From the NCBI GenBank assembly GCA_038249195.1, contig JBBRWM010000005.1:62001-126000 (forward strand): a DNA stretch of 64,000 bases. The letters run 5' to 3'. Source of the DNA: JAOUEA01 sp038249195 (GTDB lineage Bacteria > Actinomycetota > UBA4738 > HRBIN12). Numbering within the stretch: position 1 is the stretch's first letter; every line of letters starts with the position of its first letter. The notes below the pieces were generated by a model. That model was not told where the DNA came from. It made no database searches and saw only the letters and a program-made list of their open reading frames with translations. The position numbers and the translations under genes were made by a program. This document shows, one piece after another, positions 26,217-35,614 of the stretch.

Positions 26217-29200
26217 TCAGTGAGGGACGGGGAATTCCTGCGTCTCTCCAGCTACCATCTCCGTGACCGTGCCGCGCACCCCGACATTGATGGGATCGGC
26301 CGAACAGGGATGCAGGTGTAGGCGGAGCCGGTCGGCGGTGAGGTCAACGGCCACGCGCTGGCCCCGGTAGAAGACCTCGAAGCGCACCCGACCCAGTTCG
26401 GCTGGGAGGCGTGGATCGAACCACAGGGTGTCTCCTCTCGCCTGGAGTCCCGCGTAGCCGCGTAAGAGCATGTCGACGGTACCGGCCATGGCGCCGATGT
26501 GGATCCCCTCGCCCGTGGTTCCTCGCTGGGTGTCGTCGAGGTCGGCGTCGAGGGCATCGCGGAACATCGACCAGGACCGCTCTCGGTCCGTGCGGGCCAG
26601 GACCCAGGAATGGACCACTCTGCTGAGGGTGGAGCCATGCGCGGTCCGAGCCCGGTAATACTCAACGGTGCGCGGGATGATGTCGGGCTCCACGTGGTAG
26701 CCGAGTTGCTCGAACAACTGGGTGAGCTCCTCGGCCGAGAACAGGTAGAAGAGCATGAGTACGTCGGCCTGCTTGGAGAGTTTGTAACGGTTGGTGGTGT
26801 CGCCTTCGGCTTCCAGGATCAGGTCGAGCCGGCCGATGTTACCGTAGGCGATCCGGTAGCGCTCCCAATCGAACTCAGCGAGCTTCTCGTAGCCTTCGAA
26901 CTGGCTGATGATCCCGTCGACGTGAAAGGGGATCCGCAGGCGATGGCTGAGTTGCTCCCAGTGGCGGACCTCATCGTCGGTCAGCGCCAACCGCTCCCAT
27001 AGCTCTCCGCAGTGCTGCCCGTCGCATAACTCGATTACGTCGCGGGCCCGAGACAGTGTCCATGCCGCCATGACGTTCGTATAGGCGTTGTTGACGAGTC
27101 CCGGGCGCGCGGCGCCGGGGTAGGCATCGTGGTACTCGTCTGGCCCTACCACCCCCGCGATGTCGAAGCGATCCTCGTCAGGGTCGTACGAAGCGAGGCT
27201 GGCGAACAGTCGGGCGACCTCGACCAAGAGCTCGGCTCCGTACTCGGCCAGGAAATCGGCGTCGGAGGTGACCTGGTGGTATTGCCACACGTTGTAGGCG
27301 ATGGCGAGACCGACGTGGCGCTGCAGGTGGGAATTGTCCGGCAACCAGCGATCCGAGCGGTCGTTCAACAGCTCGTCGGGGGTCTCCTCACGCCCGTCGC
27401 TCCCGCTCTGCCAAGGGAACAGCGCCCCTGCTAGCCCGGCCCGGCGGGCGGCGTCCCGGGCCGCGTCCAGTCGCCGCCACCGGTACAGCAGGAGCGAGCG
27501 AGTGAGGGCGGGCAGGCGCAGGTTGAGGAGAGGGAACACGAACAGTTCGTCCCAGAACACGTGCCCGCGATAGCCCTCGCCATGAAGGCCGCGGGCGGGG
27601 ACGCCGGCGTCCAAGCCGATCGTCAGCGGCGACAAGGTCTGCAGCAGGTGGAAGAGATGCAGATTGAGGACCAGCGAGGTGGCGACGTCGGCATCCACGT
27701 CGATGGCGAACCGGTCCCACATGTGTCGCCAAGCGATTTCGTGGTCGCGCAGCAGCTGGTCGAACCCGTTGACGCGGGCCACCTCGTCAAGGGCGGCAAG
27801 TCGGGGGGAGGCGATGGCTTTGTCGCGCGATGTCATGATCGCTGCCACTTTCTCGATCACCAGCGGCTCGCCCTGGCGCACCTCCGTGGCGAACTCGTGT
27901 GCAACGAACGCGGCGCCGTCCTTCACAACACGCCTCGGCACCGGCTGGCCACTGGAGCCATAGGCCCTGAGCCGGGTCGCCTCCGCGATCCTGATGTGGG
28001 ACTGGCTCGTCTCGACCTCGAGCGCGAGCGTCTGCGGGTCGACTTCCTCGGCGGCGATGCCTATGAGATGGCGGTTCGCAAGCATCCTGTCGGCGGCGAC
28101 GTTGCCGTTCACGACCCGCCCGTCGAGACCGGCGCGGATCTGAACAGGTCCCGACCAGTTCTCCGCGAGGATGGAAGTTTGCAGGCCCGCCCGATGTGGA
28201 TGAGCCATCGAGACCAGCCGTCGCTGGGTGACGCTCGTGCGCCGCCCCTCCTGATCGGTCAGCCGAAGGATGCGGGTCAGGAGGCCCCGGCGCAGGTCCA
28301 ACTCGCGCCGCTCGGCAACGACCTCCTCCGGCGCCGCCGAGCACCAGTTTCCCTCGGCAAGACGGAGGTCGAGGGCCAACCAGTTGGGGCTGTTCACCAT
28401 GTGCTCGTCCTCGACGGAGCGGTCGCCGATCTCCGTCGTCAGACGGTTGTAGACGCCCGCCAGATAGGTGCCCGGATAGTGGACGCCGTCGTCGTGCGCC
28501 TCAGGGGCAGATCCCCGGGTGCCCATATACCCGTTGCCGAGCGCGCAGATAGCTTCTCGGTGAGGTTCGTGGGCGGGGTCGAACCCCTCATAGATGACCA
28601 GCCATGGCGAAGAAAGGACAACGCCCAAGTCGAGCTCGTCCAGGTCACCAATCACCATGTCGGCGCCCGCAGAAACGAGGTCGGCTCGATGGCCACCCCG
28701 GTCGACCCCGACGACCAGGCCGAACGCACCCCGCCGGGCAGCCTCCACGCCCGCCGAAGAGTCCTCGACCACCACCGCCAGCGCCGGCGCCACGTCGAGC
28801 CGGCGACAGGCCTCCAGGAACGTGGCGAGGTCCGGCTTGCCCGGCAGCCCCTCGTGGGCGGCGTCCTGCCCATCGACCTGGACGTCGAAGAGCGCCTTCA
28901 CGCCGGCTGCGGCCAGCACGGCAGCGGCGTTGCGGCTGGCTGAGACCACGGCCGTGCGGATGCCGCCTCGGCGGAGCCGGGTGATCAGGGCCACGGCGGA
29001 CGGGAACGCCCGCACGCCTTCGCTCGCGATCACCTCTTCGAACAGCCGGTTCTTCCGCGCCGCCAGGGCCCAAACCGTCTGCGAGCCAGGCGGGTCGGAG
29101 GGCCCCCCGATTGGCAGTTCGATGCCACGGGCGGCGAGGAACGTGGCGACCCCGTCCTCTCGGTTCCGGCCGTCGACGAAACGCCGGTAGTCGGCATGGG

Positions 29201-29423
29201 GGTCGAAGGGCGACAGCGGGCCGCCCCCGGCGCTAGCCCTGGCAGCCAGGAACTCGTCGAACAGGCGCTTCCACGCGGCCGCGTGCACCGACGCCGTGTC
29301 GGTGACAACGCCGTCCATGTCGAAGATGACAGCCTCGAAGGGCAAGCGGACCGCATTGCTGTCAGGCCATACCCAGTTATGGATGCCGGGACGGTCGTCA
29401 CCGGAGGCATCAATCGGGATCAC
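26217..29423 (-). CDS. HAD beta-phosphoglucomutase fused to GH65 disaccharide phosphorylase
   Basis: 1068 residues. The N-terminal 265 form a HAD mutase (nucleophile IFDMDGVVTD, SASRNAAAVL, KPDLATF, VEDSSAGVEAA). The rest is a GH65 phosphorylase: SSPWLVIYEGFDP start, GLHGEGYRGHVFWDEL, and the general-acid Glu in VGPDEYHDAYPG, ending in the family's beta-sandwich. GH65 enzymes cleave trehalose, maltose or kojibiose with phosphate to glucose and beta-glucose-1-phosphate; the HAD part would convert the latter to glucose-6-phosphate. Substrate not decidable. GTG start, weak RBS. Confidence 0.9.
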   Translation of the reverse strand: MIPIDASGDDRPGIHNWVWPDSNAVRLPFEAVIFDMDGVVTDTASVHAAAWKRLFDEFLAARASAGGGPLSPFDPHADYRRFVDGRNREDGVATFLAARGIELPIGGPSDPPGSQTVWALAARKNRLFEEVIASEGVRAFPSAVALITRLRRGGIRTAVVSASRNAAAVLAAAGVKALFDVQVDGQDAAHEGLPGKPDLATFLEACRRLDVAPALAVVVEDSSAGVEAARRGAFGLVVGVDRGGHRADLVSAGADMVIGDLDELDLGVVLSSPWLVIYEGFDPAHEPHREAICALGNGYMGTRGSAPEAHDDGVHYPGTYLAGVYNRLTTEIGDRSVEDEHMVNSPNWLALDLRLAEGNWCSAAPEEVVAERRELDLRRGLLTRILRLTDQEGRRTSVTQRRLVSMAHPHRAGLQTSILAENWSGPVQIRAGLDGRVVNGNVAADRMLANRHLIGIAAEEVDPQTLALEVETSQSHIRIAEATRLRAYGSSGQPVPRRVVKDGAAFVAHEFATEVRQGEPLVIEKVAAIMTSRDKAIASPRLAALDEVARVNGFDQLLRDHEIAWRHMWDRFAIDVDADVATSLVLNLHLFHLLQTLSPLTIGLDAGVPARGLHGEGYRGHVFWDELFVFPLLNLRLPALTRSLLLYRWRRLDAARDAARRAGLAGALFPWQSGSDGREETPDELLNDRSDRWLPDNSHLQRHVGLAIAYNVWQYHQVTSDADFLAEYGAELLVEVARLFASLASYDPDEDRFDIAGVVGPDEYHDAYPGAARPGLVNNAYTNVMAAWTLSRARDVIELCDGQHCGELWERLALTDDEVRHWEQLSHRLRIPFHVDGIISQFEGYEKLAEFDWERYRIAYGNIGRLDLILEAEGDTTNRYKLSKQADVLMLFYLFSAEELTQLFEQLGYHVEPDIIPRTVEYYRARTAHGSTLSRVVHSWVLARTDRERSWSMFRDALDADLDDTQRGTTGEGIHIGAMAGTVDMLLRGYAGLQARGDTLWFDPRLPAELGRVRFEVFYRGQRVAVDLTADRLRLHLHPCSADPINVGVRGTVTEMVAGETQEFPVPH

Positions 29424-29642
29424 GTCCCAGCGTCCCCCAATCGTTTGTCAGGGCCCACAAGTGACCCGATAGAGCCTTCGTTACATCCGCCGCTCGTAGC
29501 ACGGTCCGCATCTCATCGGGCTCATCTGCAAGGGCTTGATGTTGCGGGGTCCGATCATCCATCATCTCCTATGGACCCGTGCCCACGTCGTGTTCGCCTC
29601 CCCCGGCCGGCTCAACGCGGGTCCGTCGGGTCGTTCACATAC

Positions 29643-32600
29643 CTATCCGGCCTTGCGGTACGCGTCCGGCTCGGCCAGGAACTTGTCATGGCAGGACTCC
29701 GAGCAGAAGTAGTAGGTCTGCCCCTCGTACTCCTCGGTCGCCGCGGCGCCCGAAGGGTCGATCTCCATCCCGCAGACGGGATCCTTGACGGTTTCCATCT
29801 CCTCCTCCGATCTCTCATCGTGGGTTTCCTCGTGCTCCCTGACCTCCACCACTGGCCGCCCCGGTTCTGTCGCCGCCTCCGCCTCCGGGATCGAGGGCCG
29901 TCGGAACCGGCGCAGGCGGTTCGCGTTTCCCACCACGGAGAGGGATGAGAGCGCCATGGCCCCAGCGGCGATCATCGGGTTCAGGAGCAGGCCGATCGCC
30001 GGGTAGAGAACCCCTGCTGCGATCGGGATCCCTATCGCGTTGTAACCGAGAGCGAAGAACAGGTTCTGGCGGACGTTGCGCATGGTGGCGCGAGAAAGCG
30101 TGATCGCGGTGACGACGCCGTCGAGATCCCCGGAGATCAGCGTGATGTCGGAGGACTCGATGGCCACGTCGGTGCCCGTGCCGATCGCGATGCCGACGTC
30201 AGCCTGGGCCAGAGCGGGGGCATCGTTGATGCCGTCGCCCACCATGGCGACGAGCTTGCCCTCACCCTGGAGTCGCCGGACTTCGAGCGACTTGTCTTCC
30301 GGGAGCACCTCCGCGAGGGCCCGCCCAATCCCGACCTGCCGGGCTACCGCTTCGGCGGTGCGTCGGTTGTCTCCGGTGATCATGGCCACCTCGAGGCCGG
30401 CGCGCCGCAGCGCCCCGACGGCTCGTGCCGAGCCTTCCTTCAGCGTGTCGGCCACGGCGACGACCCCCGCAGGCGCACCATCGACGCCGACATAGATCGC
30501 TGTCTTGCCCTCAGCAGCGAGTCGCCCGACGGACTCGTCGAGCGGCGCCGGATCCACTCCTTGGGCTTCCAGCATGCTCCGCCGTCCGATCACGACTTGC
30601 CGCCCATCGACCGTAGCCCGGATCCCTTGGCCGGTCGTCGAGTCGAACTCAGACGGCTCCTCCAGTCGGATCGCTCGATCCCGAGCCCCCAGCACCACGG
30701 CCTGAGCAAGCGGATGCTCGGAGGAGCGTTCCGCGGAAGCCACGAGCCGAAGGAGTTCCTCTTCGTCGGATCCAGCGGCCGCGACAACGTCGGTCAGGGA
30801 CGGCTCCCCCTTGGTGATGGTCCCGGTCTTGTCCAATACGATCGTGTCGAGCTTGTGCGCGGTCTCCAGGGCCTCAGCGGAGCGGATCAAGATCCCCCGC
30901 TCGGCCCCCTTGCCGGTGGCAACCATGATGGAGAGCGGCGTGGCAAGTCCCAGCGCGCAGGGGCAAGCGATGATCAGAACAGACACCGAGGTCACGAGAG
31001 CGAAGGTGAGCGCCGGCGCGGCGTGCAGGTCGAACCAGAGGACGAACGTCACGATGGCGATGAAGATCACTGCGGGTACGAAGTAGGACGCCACGAGGTC
31101 AGCCAGTCGCTGGATAGGAGCCTTGGACGCCTGAGCCTGCTCCACCAGCTTCACGATTTGCGCCAGCATCGTTTCCTTGCCGACCTTCGTCGCGCGGAAC
31201 CGGAACGCCCCGGTCTGGTTGATGGTGGCCCCGATCACGGGGTCTCCCACACGCTTCTCCACCGGGATGGGCTCTCCGGTCACCATCGACTCATCCACGG
31301 CCGAGAGGCCGTCGGTGACCTCGCCGTCGACGGGGATCTTCTCGCCGGGCCGGACCGAGACCACGTCGTCTGCCTGCACGTCCTCGACCGGGACCTCGGC
31401 TTCATCGTCGCCGCGGATCACCCGAGCCGTCTTGGCCTGCAGACCGATCAGGGTGCGGATGGCCTCCCCGGTCCCCGCCTTCGCTCTGGCCTCGAACAAC
31501 CGACCCAGCAGGATCAGGGTCAGGATCACGCCCACCGCCTCGTAGTAGACCGAACGGAGGTTCTCGGGGAAGAGGCTTGGGGCCACCGTTACCACCAGGC
31601 TGTAGGTGAACGCGGCGGTTGACCCGATCGTGATCAGCGTGTTCATGTCCGCCACGCGGTGCCTAAGCGTGAGCCAGCCGGTCCGGTGGATCGGCCAGCC
31701 CGTGTATAGCATCACGGGCGCGATCAGGACCAGCTGGAACCAGTGGTTGGACAAGATCGCAGGCAGCCAGGATGGGTTCAGGTAGTCCCCGACCATCACC
31801 GCGAACAACACGGGGGAGGTCAGGATGGCGCCGACGACGACGCGTCTCGTGAGGTCGGCGATCTCGGCCTTCCGGGCCGCCGCCTCGGCATCCTCGGTCT
31901 CCTCAGACCCCGGCTCGGGTCGCTCCTCGATGCGGTAGCCGGCGGAGGCAACGGTCTTCGCGAGCTCCTCGACCCCGGTCTGTGCAGGATCGAAATCAAC
32001 GGTGACCCGGTCCGTACCGAAGTTCGCTTGGACGCGGTCTACCCCGCGGACACGATCAACCGTCCCCTCGATGTTCCTCACGCACGTCGGGCAGGTCACA
32101 CCACCCCCCCGTATCGCGAACTCCACACGGCTCGACTTCCCGACCTCCAGGGTCGGACCCACGCCGACGGCGATGGCCGTCTCGTGCGTGTGGCGCTCGG
32201 GGAGTTCCGGGTCGTTCCCGACGGGGGCGCCTGACGCCTCACCATGACTGTCGTTCGCTGGGCCTTCCGCATCGCCGCGTGGCTCGACCACCAAAGTCCC
32301 GTGGAGCATGTTCATCCCGCAGGCGAACCCGAACTTGCCGACCTGCTCGGGCATGAGCTCTACGGATGTCTTTCCGAACGAGGCGAGTGACTTGCTCACC
32401 TCGAAGTCGGGGAACACCACACGCGAGGAGCAATCGCTGTTCTCCTGGCGATCGAATACCAGCCGCAGCGGGACCCCTTGCTGGACCCGGACGAGGTTGG
32501 GGGAGTACCCCCCTTTCACGAGGACCTCGACCTCCTGGACATCGCCCCGCATCTCCGCGCTACGGGCTTGCTTCGGTCCGAAGAAGAACCAGGCCAGGAA

Positions 32601-32651
32601 CGCGATCAGCAATGCACCGCCTGTGGTCACCAGGATCTCCGTGCCCGTCAT
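29643..32651 (-). CDS. Cupredoxin-HMA-CPC P-type copper ATPase-YHS fusion (CopA type)
   Basis: 1002 residues, longer than usual CopA. Order: membrane anchor (TGGALLIAFLAWFFFG, 10-25); cupredoxin-like domain with CSSRVVFPDF and FGFACGMNMLHGTL; HMA with GVTCPTCVRNIEG; eight-helix P1B core with the transport motif ACPCALGLATP, TGEPIPV, DKTGTITKGEP and GDGINDAPALAQAD; and a C-terminal YHS domain (KDPVCGMEIDPS...YFCSESCHDKF). CPC motif and HMA indicate Cu(I) export. Third gene of SHOCT-csoR-copA, under the CsoR box at 33251. Confidence 0.92.
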   Translation of the reverse strand: MTGTEILVTTGGALLIAFLAWFFFGPKQARSAEMRGDVQEVEVLVKGGYSPNLVRVQQGVPLRLVFDRQENSDCSSRVVFPDFEVSKSLASFGKTSVELMPEQVGKFGFACGMNMLHGTLVVEPRGDAEGPANDSHGEASGAPVGNDPELPERHTHETAIAVGVGPTLEVGKSSRVEFAIRGGGVTCPTCVRNIEGTVDRVRGVDRVQANFGTDRVTVDFDPAQTGVEELAKTVASAGYRIEERPEPGSEETEDAEAAARKAEIADLTRRVVVGAILTSPVLFAVMVGDYLNPSWLPAILSNHWFQLVLIAPVMLYTGWPIHRTGWLTLRHRVADMNTLITIGSTAAFTYSLVVTVAPSLFPENLRSVYYEAVGVILTLILLGRLFEARAKAGTGEAIRTLIGLQAKTARVIRGDDEAEVPVEDVQADDVVSVRPGEKIPVDGEVTDGLSAVDESMVTGEPIPVEKRVGDPVIGATINQTGAFRFRATKVGKETMLAQIVKLVEQAQASKAPIQRLADLVASYFVPAVIFIAIVTFVLWFDLHAAPALTFALVTSVSVLIIACPCALGLATPLSIMVATGKGAERGILIRSAEALETAHKLDTIVLDKTGTITKGEPSLTDVVAAAGSDEEELLRLVASAERSSEHPLAQAVVLGARDRAIRLEEPSEFDSTTGQGIRATVDGRQVVIGRRSMLEAQGVDPAPLDESVGRLAAEGKTAIYVGVDGAPAGVVAVADTLKEGSARAVGALRRAGLEVAMITGDNRRTAEAVARQVGIGRALAEVLPEDKSLEVRRLQGEGKLVAMVGDGINDAPALAQADVGIAIGTGTDVAIESSDITLISGDLDGVVTAITLSRATMRNVRQNLFFALGYNAIGIPIAAGVLYPAIGLLLNPMIAAGAMALSSLSVVGNANRLRRFRRPSIPEAEAATEPGRPVVEVREHEETHDERSEEEMETVKDPVCGMEIDPSGAAATEEYEGQTYYFCSESCHDKFLAEPDAYRKAG

Positions 32652-32688
32652 CGCCGCATCACGCCCTCTCCATCCTCATGCCCACCTC

Positions 32689-32946
32689 TCATCTCGTGAG
32701 CCGGGCGACGGCAGCCACCATCTCCTCCACCTTCTCGTCTGCTCGGCCCTGCTCGATGCTCTCCTTCGCGCAGTGCCGCACGTGTCCGTCGAGCAAGCCG
32801 AGCCCGACGGCCTTCACGGCAGCGGTGATCGAGTTCAGTTGCGTGAGGATGTCAAGGCAGTACTGGTCCTCTTCCACGATGCGCCGCACCCCGCGGAGCT
32901 GGCCCTCGACGCGACGGAGCCGATCCAGGAGATCCTTGCGGTTCAT
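32689..32946 (-). CDS. csoR: CsoR-family copper-sensing repressor
   Basis: 85 residues from ATG 32946. All-helical DUF156 protein with RLRRVEGQLRGVRRIVEED and the CsoR copper ligands Cys30 (YCLDIL), His55 and Cys59 (LDGHVRHC). Cu(I) binding releases the tetramer from DNA. A longer in-frame reading overlaps the SHOCT gene and was not used. It lies 16 bp after SHOCT and 37 bp before copA, forming an operon with them; the 17-bp GTAT dyad at 33251 is the likely target. Confidence 0.93.
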   Translation of the reverse strand: MNRKDLLDRLRRVEGQLRGVRRIVEEDQYCLDILTQLNSITAAVKAVGLGLLDGHVRHCAKESIEQGRADEKVEEMVAAVARLTR

Positions 32947-32962
32947 GGGGTACCCGTGCACG

Positions 32963-33229
32963 TCAGTTCCCTCCCGACCCGCGCTGGCCGCGGAGGACCG
33001 CACCTCGGCGCTCGAATTCCTCCTGATCGATCTCCCCACGAGCGAACCGCTCCTCGAGGATGGTCATCGCGTCGGCGGACCTTCCTTCCGAGCGATCGGC
33101 ACCCCCGCTCCGCCCGAACGACCTGAGGGCCCACACCGCGAGGACGATCAGGCCGCCCCAGAACACCAGCATCGTGAAGACCATGAGCCAACCGCCCCAG
33201 TCCCCGGAGCCTCCGTCATGCCACATCAT
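32963..33229 (-). CDS. SHOCT-domain small membrane protein
   Basis: 88 residues. One N-terminal helix (LMVFTMLVFWGGLIVLAVWA) follows a Gly/Trp-rich MMWHDGGSGDWGG start, and the C-terminus is a SHOCT motif (AMTILEERFARGEIDQEEFE). The ATG at 33229 has GGAGG about six bases upstream. Such short proteins often lead csoR/copA operons; their role is not known, perhaps membrane recruitment or complex assembly. First gene behind the CsoR box. Confidence 0.85.
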   Translation of the reverse strand: MMWHDGGSGDWGGWLMVFTMLVFWGGLIVLAVWALRSFGRSGGADRSEGRSADAMTILEERFARGEIDQEEFERRGAVLRGQRGSGGN

Positions 33230-33250
33230 CGTTCCTCCCTCGTGTGTTCT

Positions 33251-33267
33251 ATACCCTCCCCGCGTAT
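33251..33267. promoter_or_regulatory. Putative CsoR operator
   Basis: ATACCCTCCCCGCGTAT, a 17-bp pseudo-palindrome with ATAC/GTAT ends and a G/C core. It has the size and shape of known CsoR boxes and lies 22 bp upstream of the SHOCT start, leading into csoR-copA. Confidence 0.6.
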
Positions 33268-33568
33268 CCCATGTCGTGGAAGGCGCGGCTCGGGCCTGAA
33301 GGGGCGCTGGATCCGGCACCTCGTGCGTGGGCGTCGTGTGATGTTCCGATCCCCCGCTTCATCCCGGACCTCCTCACCCTTCGGCTACCCCATGGTTCAA
33401 CCCGATCGACGCAGGCTTTGTCGAGCGCCTTCTTCATCGAGCGGCAATCGCCTCTTTGTGGAGAGTTGGGAGTGGGCCATTCATCCGATATCCTACGCGG
33501 CGTAGGATTCAGCCGTGTCCCGCGCGGAGGCTGGTTGAGGTGTCCACGACGACGGATCTGGGGGTGGC
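33268..33568. other. Intergenic region with operator F, otherwise empty
   Basis: No supported gene between the SHOCT promoter and the NlpC gene. Frames here are short with poor codon use. The right end holds operator F (33491-33507) and the promoter of the NlpC gene. Confidence 0.45.
33491..33507. promoter_or_regulatory. BlaI-type operator, site F
   Basis: TCCTAC-GCGGC-GTAGGA, a perfect palindrome extended by one base pair on each side (33490-33508). It lies 62-78 bp upstream of the NlpC/P60 gene start. Confidence 0.65.
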
Positions 33569-34645
33569 ATGGCCGTAGCGAGAGCCACCGCAGCAAGAGC
33601 TGTCATCGGATTCATGCTGTCCGTCTCATCCGTCCTGATTCCGCTCGCGGTGCCTTCCGAGGCCGCACCATCGAAAGCTCAGGTGGAAGCCGCCAAAGCC
33701 AAACTCCAGGACCTAGATCGTCAGATGGAACTCGTGGTCGAGCAGTACAACACTGCTCGTGAGCAGCTTCACCAATCCGAAGCGAAGCTGGCGGAAGCAC
33801 GAGCCGCGAGACAGGCTGCCAACAGCGAGCTGAGCCAAGCCACGACGCGACTGGAAGAGCGGGCCGTGGAAGCCTACATGGGAACCGGCTCCCAGGCTGG
33901 GGGACTCCTCGGCGCCCAGGACATCGCGGAGTTCACCGACAGACTTGAATACATGGGAGTGCTGGCCCGGGGCGATAGCGAGCTTGCGACGCAGGCGACC
34001 AACGCCCGAGTCAAGGCGGGGTGGGCCGCTCAGCGCTACGACGCCGTCGTCGCAGACCGGCAGACACAAGCTGACACCATGCTCGGGCGTCTCAAGGAAA
34101 TCAAGGGGTTGTTGGGTCAGCAGGAGCTCCTTTACCGCCAGACCAATGCGGACTACCAGAGCGCCCTCGCCGAGCAGCAGGCAGCCGCGGAGCAGGCCCA
34201 GCAACAGGCGCAACAAAGTGCCGATAATCCAGCCATTGCAACGGAACAGCCCTCAGTTGCGACCGGGCCTCTTCCCCCCGCGAGCGGGAGTGCCGCCCAG
34301 ACCGCCATCGCCGCGGCCAAGTCGGTGATCGGAGTTCAATACATCTTCGGCACGGCTGACCCGAGCGTCGGGTTCGACTGTTCGGGTCTGACGCTGTGGG
34401 CCTACGCACGGGCCGGCGTCTCCCTCCCGCATTCGTCGCAGATGCAGTACGACGTCCTTCCGCACCTCTCCCGCGATCAGATCCAGCCCGGCGATCTACT
34501 GTTCTTCTTCAACCCGATCCACCACGTGGCGATCTACTTGGGCGGGAACTCCATGATCGACACGGTGCACCCCGGCGCGGACGGGGCCGTCGCTATCCGG
34601 TCGGTGTGGTGGGACCTCTATGTTGGAGCGGCCCGCCCATCGTAG
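33569..34645 (+). CDS. Secreted coiled-coil NlpC/P60 endopeptidase
   Basis: 358 residues: signal peptide (VIGFMLSVSSVLIPLAVPSEA), a long coiled coil (about 35-215, ending in a Gln/Ala-rich stretch), then an NlpC/P60 domain with Cys271 in VGFDCSGLTLWAY and His in IHHVAIYLGG. It is a RipA/CwlO-like D,L-endopeptidase cutting peptidoglycan stems; the coiled coil usually receives activation from FtsEX-type partners. Preceded by operator F. Its architecture parallels the M23 gene at 37.5 kb. Confidence 0.9.
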   Translation: MAVARATAARAVIGFMLSVSSVLIPLAVPSEAAPSKAQVEAAKAKLQDLDRQMELVVEQYNTAREQLHQSEAKLAEARAARQAANSELSQATTRLEERAVEAYMGTGSQAGGLLGAQDIAEFTDRLEYMGVLARGDSELATQATNARVKAGWAAQRYDAVVADRQTQADTMLGRLKEIKGLLGQQELLYRQTNADYQSALAEQQAAAEQAQQQAQQSADNPAIATEQPSVATGPLPPASGSAAQTAIAAAKSVIGVQYIFGTADPSVGFDCSGLTLWAYARAGVSLPHSSQMQYDVLPHLSRDQIQPGDLLFFFNPIHHVAIYLGGNSMIDTVHPGADGAVAIRSVWWDLYVGAARPS

Positions 34646-34926
34646 GTCTTGGCCCACTGCCCGTCGCGGACCAAGGACCACACCGTCTCGATCTCGAAGT
34701 CCTCGTTCAAGCACCAGCGAGACACGCCATGGCCATCGATGATATCTGGCAAACGTCTCGCTGAGACGTCGCTGAAAGTTCGTCGGGCGGTTCGTGTAGG
34801 ACCCCTCGGGAGGTCAATGGAACCCGTGACTTGCTGTGCGTGGTCCGCCGCTTAGGCTGCGGGCCATCGTCACAGCTTCACCATCAGCGCTCAGCCGAGC
34901 ATCTCCTCCAGTGAGATCAGAACGAG

Positions 34927-35505
34927 TCAGCGAGGAGGGCGCAAGCCAGCCAGAGTGACCGCCACTAGCCGGCGGATCGCGGCCTTAGACCGCAGGTCGC
35001 TGGCTCCTGCGAGGGCGTGGAGGCAGTAACTCGCGAGCTCGTCAGGCGTGACGTCGTCGCGGACGTCACCTGTCTCTACCGCCTCGGTCAGGAGCTCTCG
35101 GATCATGGCGTGGACCTGGTGCTGCGCTTGGGCCACGTGCTCGTCTCGATGCAGGAACGCTGCGAATTCGGGGTCGTGGTGCGCGCGCGACTCGTGGGAG
35201 ATGACTGCGTAGGTCTCGAGCACGGTTTCCAGTCGTTCGCCAGCGTTACCAGCCTGGCCCCGGACCTCGGCGAGATATTCGAGGCGGCCAGCGATTTGGC
35301 GTTCGTGCCAGGCAAGCAGGATCGCTTCGAGGTCTGGGAAGTACTTATACAGCGTCGCACGTCCGATGCTGGTCTCCTCGGCGATCTGCGACATGGTCAC
35401 CGACAGCAGCCCGTGCTCGGCGACCAGCGCCGCGGTCGTGTCCAGGATCGCGTCGCGCACCTCGCGGCGATGGGTCTCGATCGTCTCGGTCCAGAGCTTA
35501 GGCAC
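34927..35505 (-). CDS. TetR-family transcriptional regulator
   Basis: 192 residues. The N-terminal helix-turn-helix is VTMSQIAEETSIGRATLYKY, preceded by RDAILDTTAALVAEHG. The C-terminal ligand domain is alpha-helical and typical in length. It is divergent from the small membrane protein and ABC exporter genes that start at 35615, and probably represses them; the roughly 110-bp divergent space is AT-richer than the surroundings. The effector cannot be inferred. Confidence 0.9.
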   Translation of the reverse strand: MPKLWTETIETHRREVRDAILDTTAALVAEHGLLSVTMSQIAEETSIGRATLYKYFPDLEAILLAWHERQIAGRLEYLAEVRGQAGNAGERLETVLETYAVISHESRAHHDPEFAAFLHRDEHVAQAQHQVHAMIRELLTEAVETGDVRDDVTPDELASYCLHALAGASDLRSKAAIRRLVAVTLAGLRPPR

Positions 35506-35614
35506 GAGGCAAAGTATACGGGACGACTGGAGTAAAGACGAGCTGGTTTGACAGTGACAATCCGTCTCGATAACCTGCCGTGCTCACAGATCGGACTCTC
35601 AGGAGGAGACCCGC

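Noticed and set aside
34646..34926. Minus-strand frame reading VSRWCLNEDFEIETVWSLVR
   Set aside because: Protein-like over about 30 residues, but there is no start, no stop context and no known family; too short to call even as a remnant.
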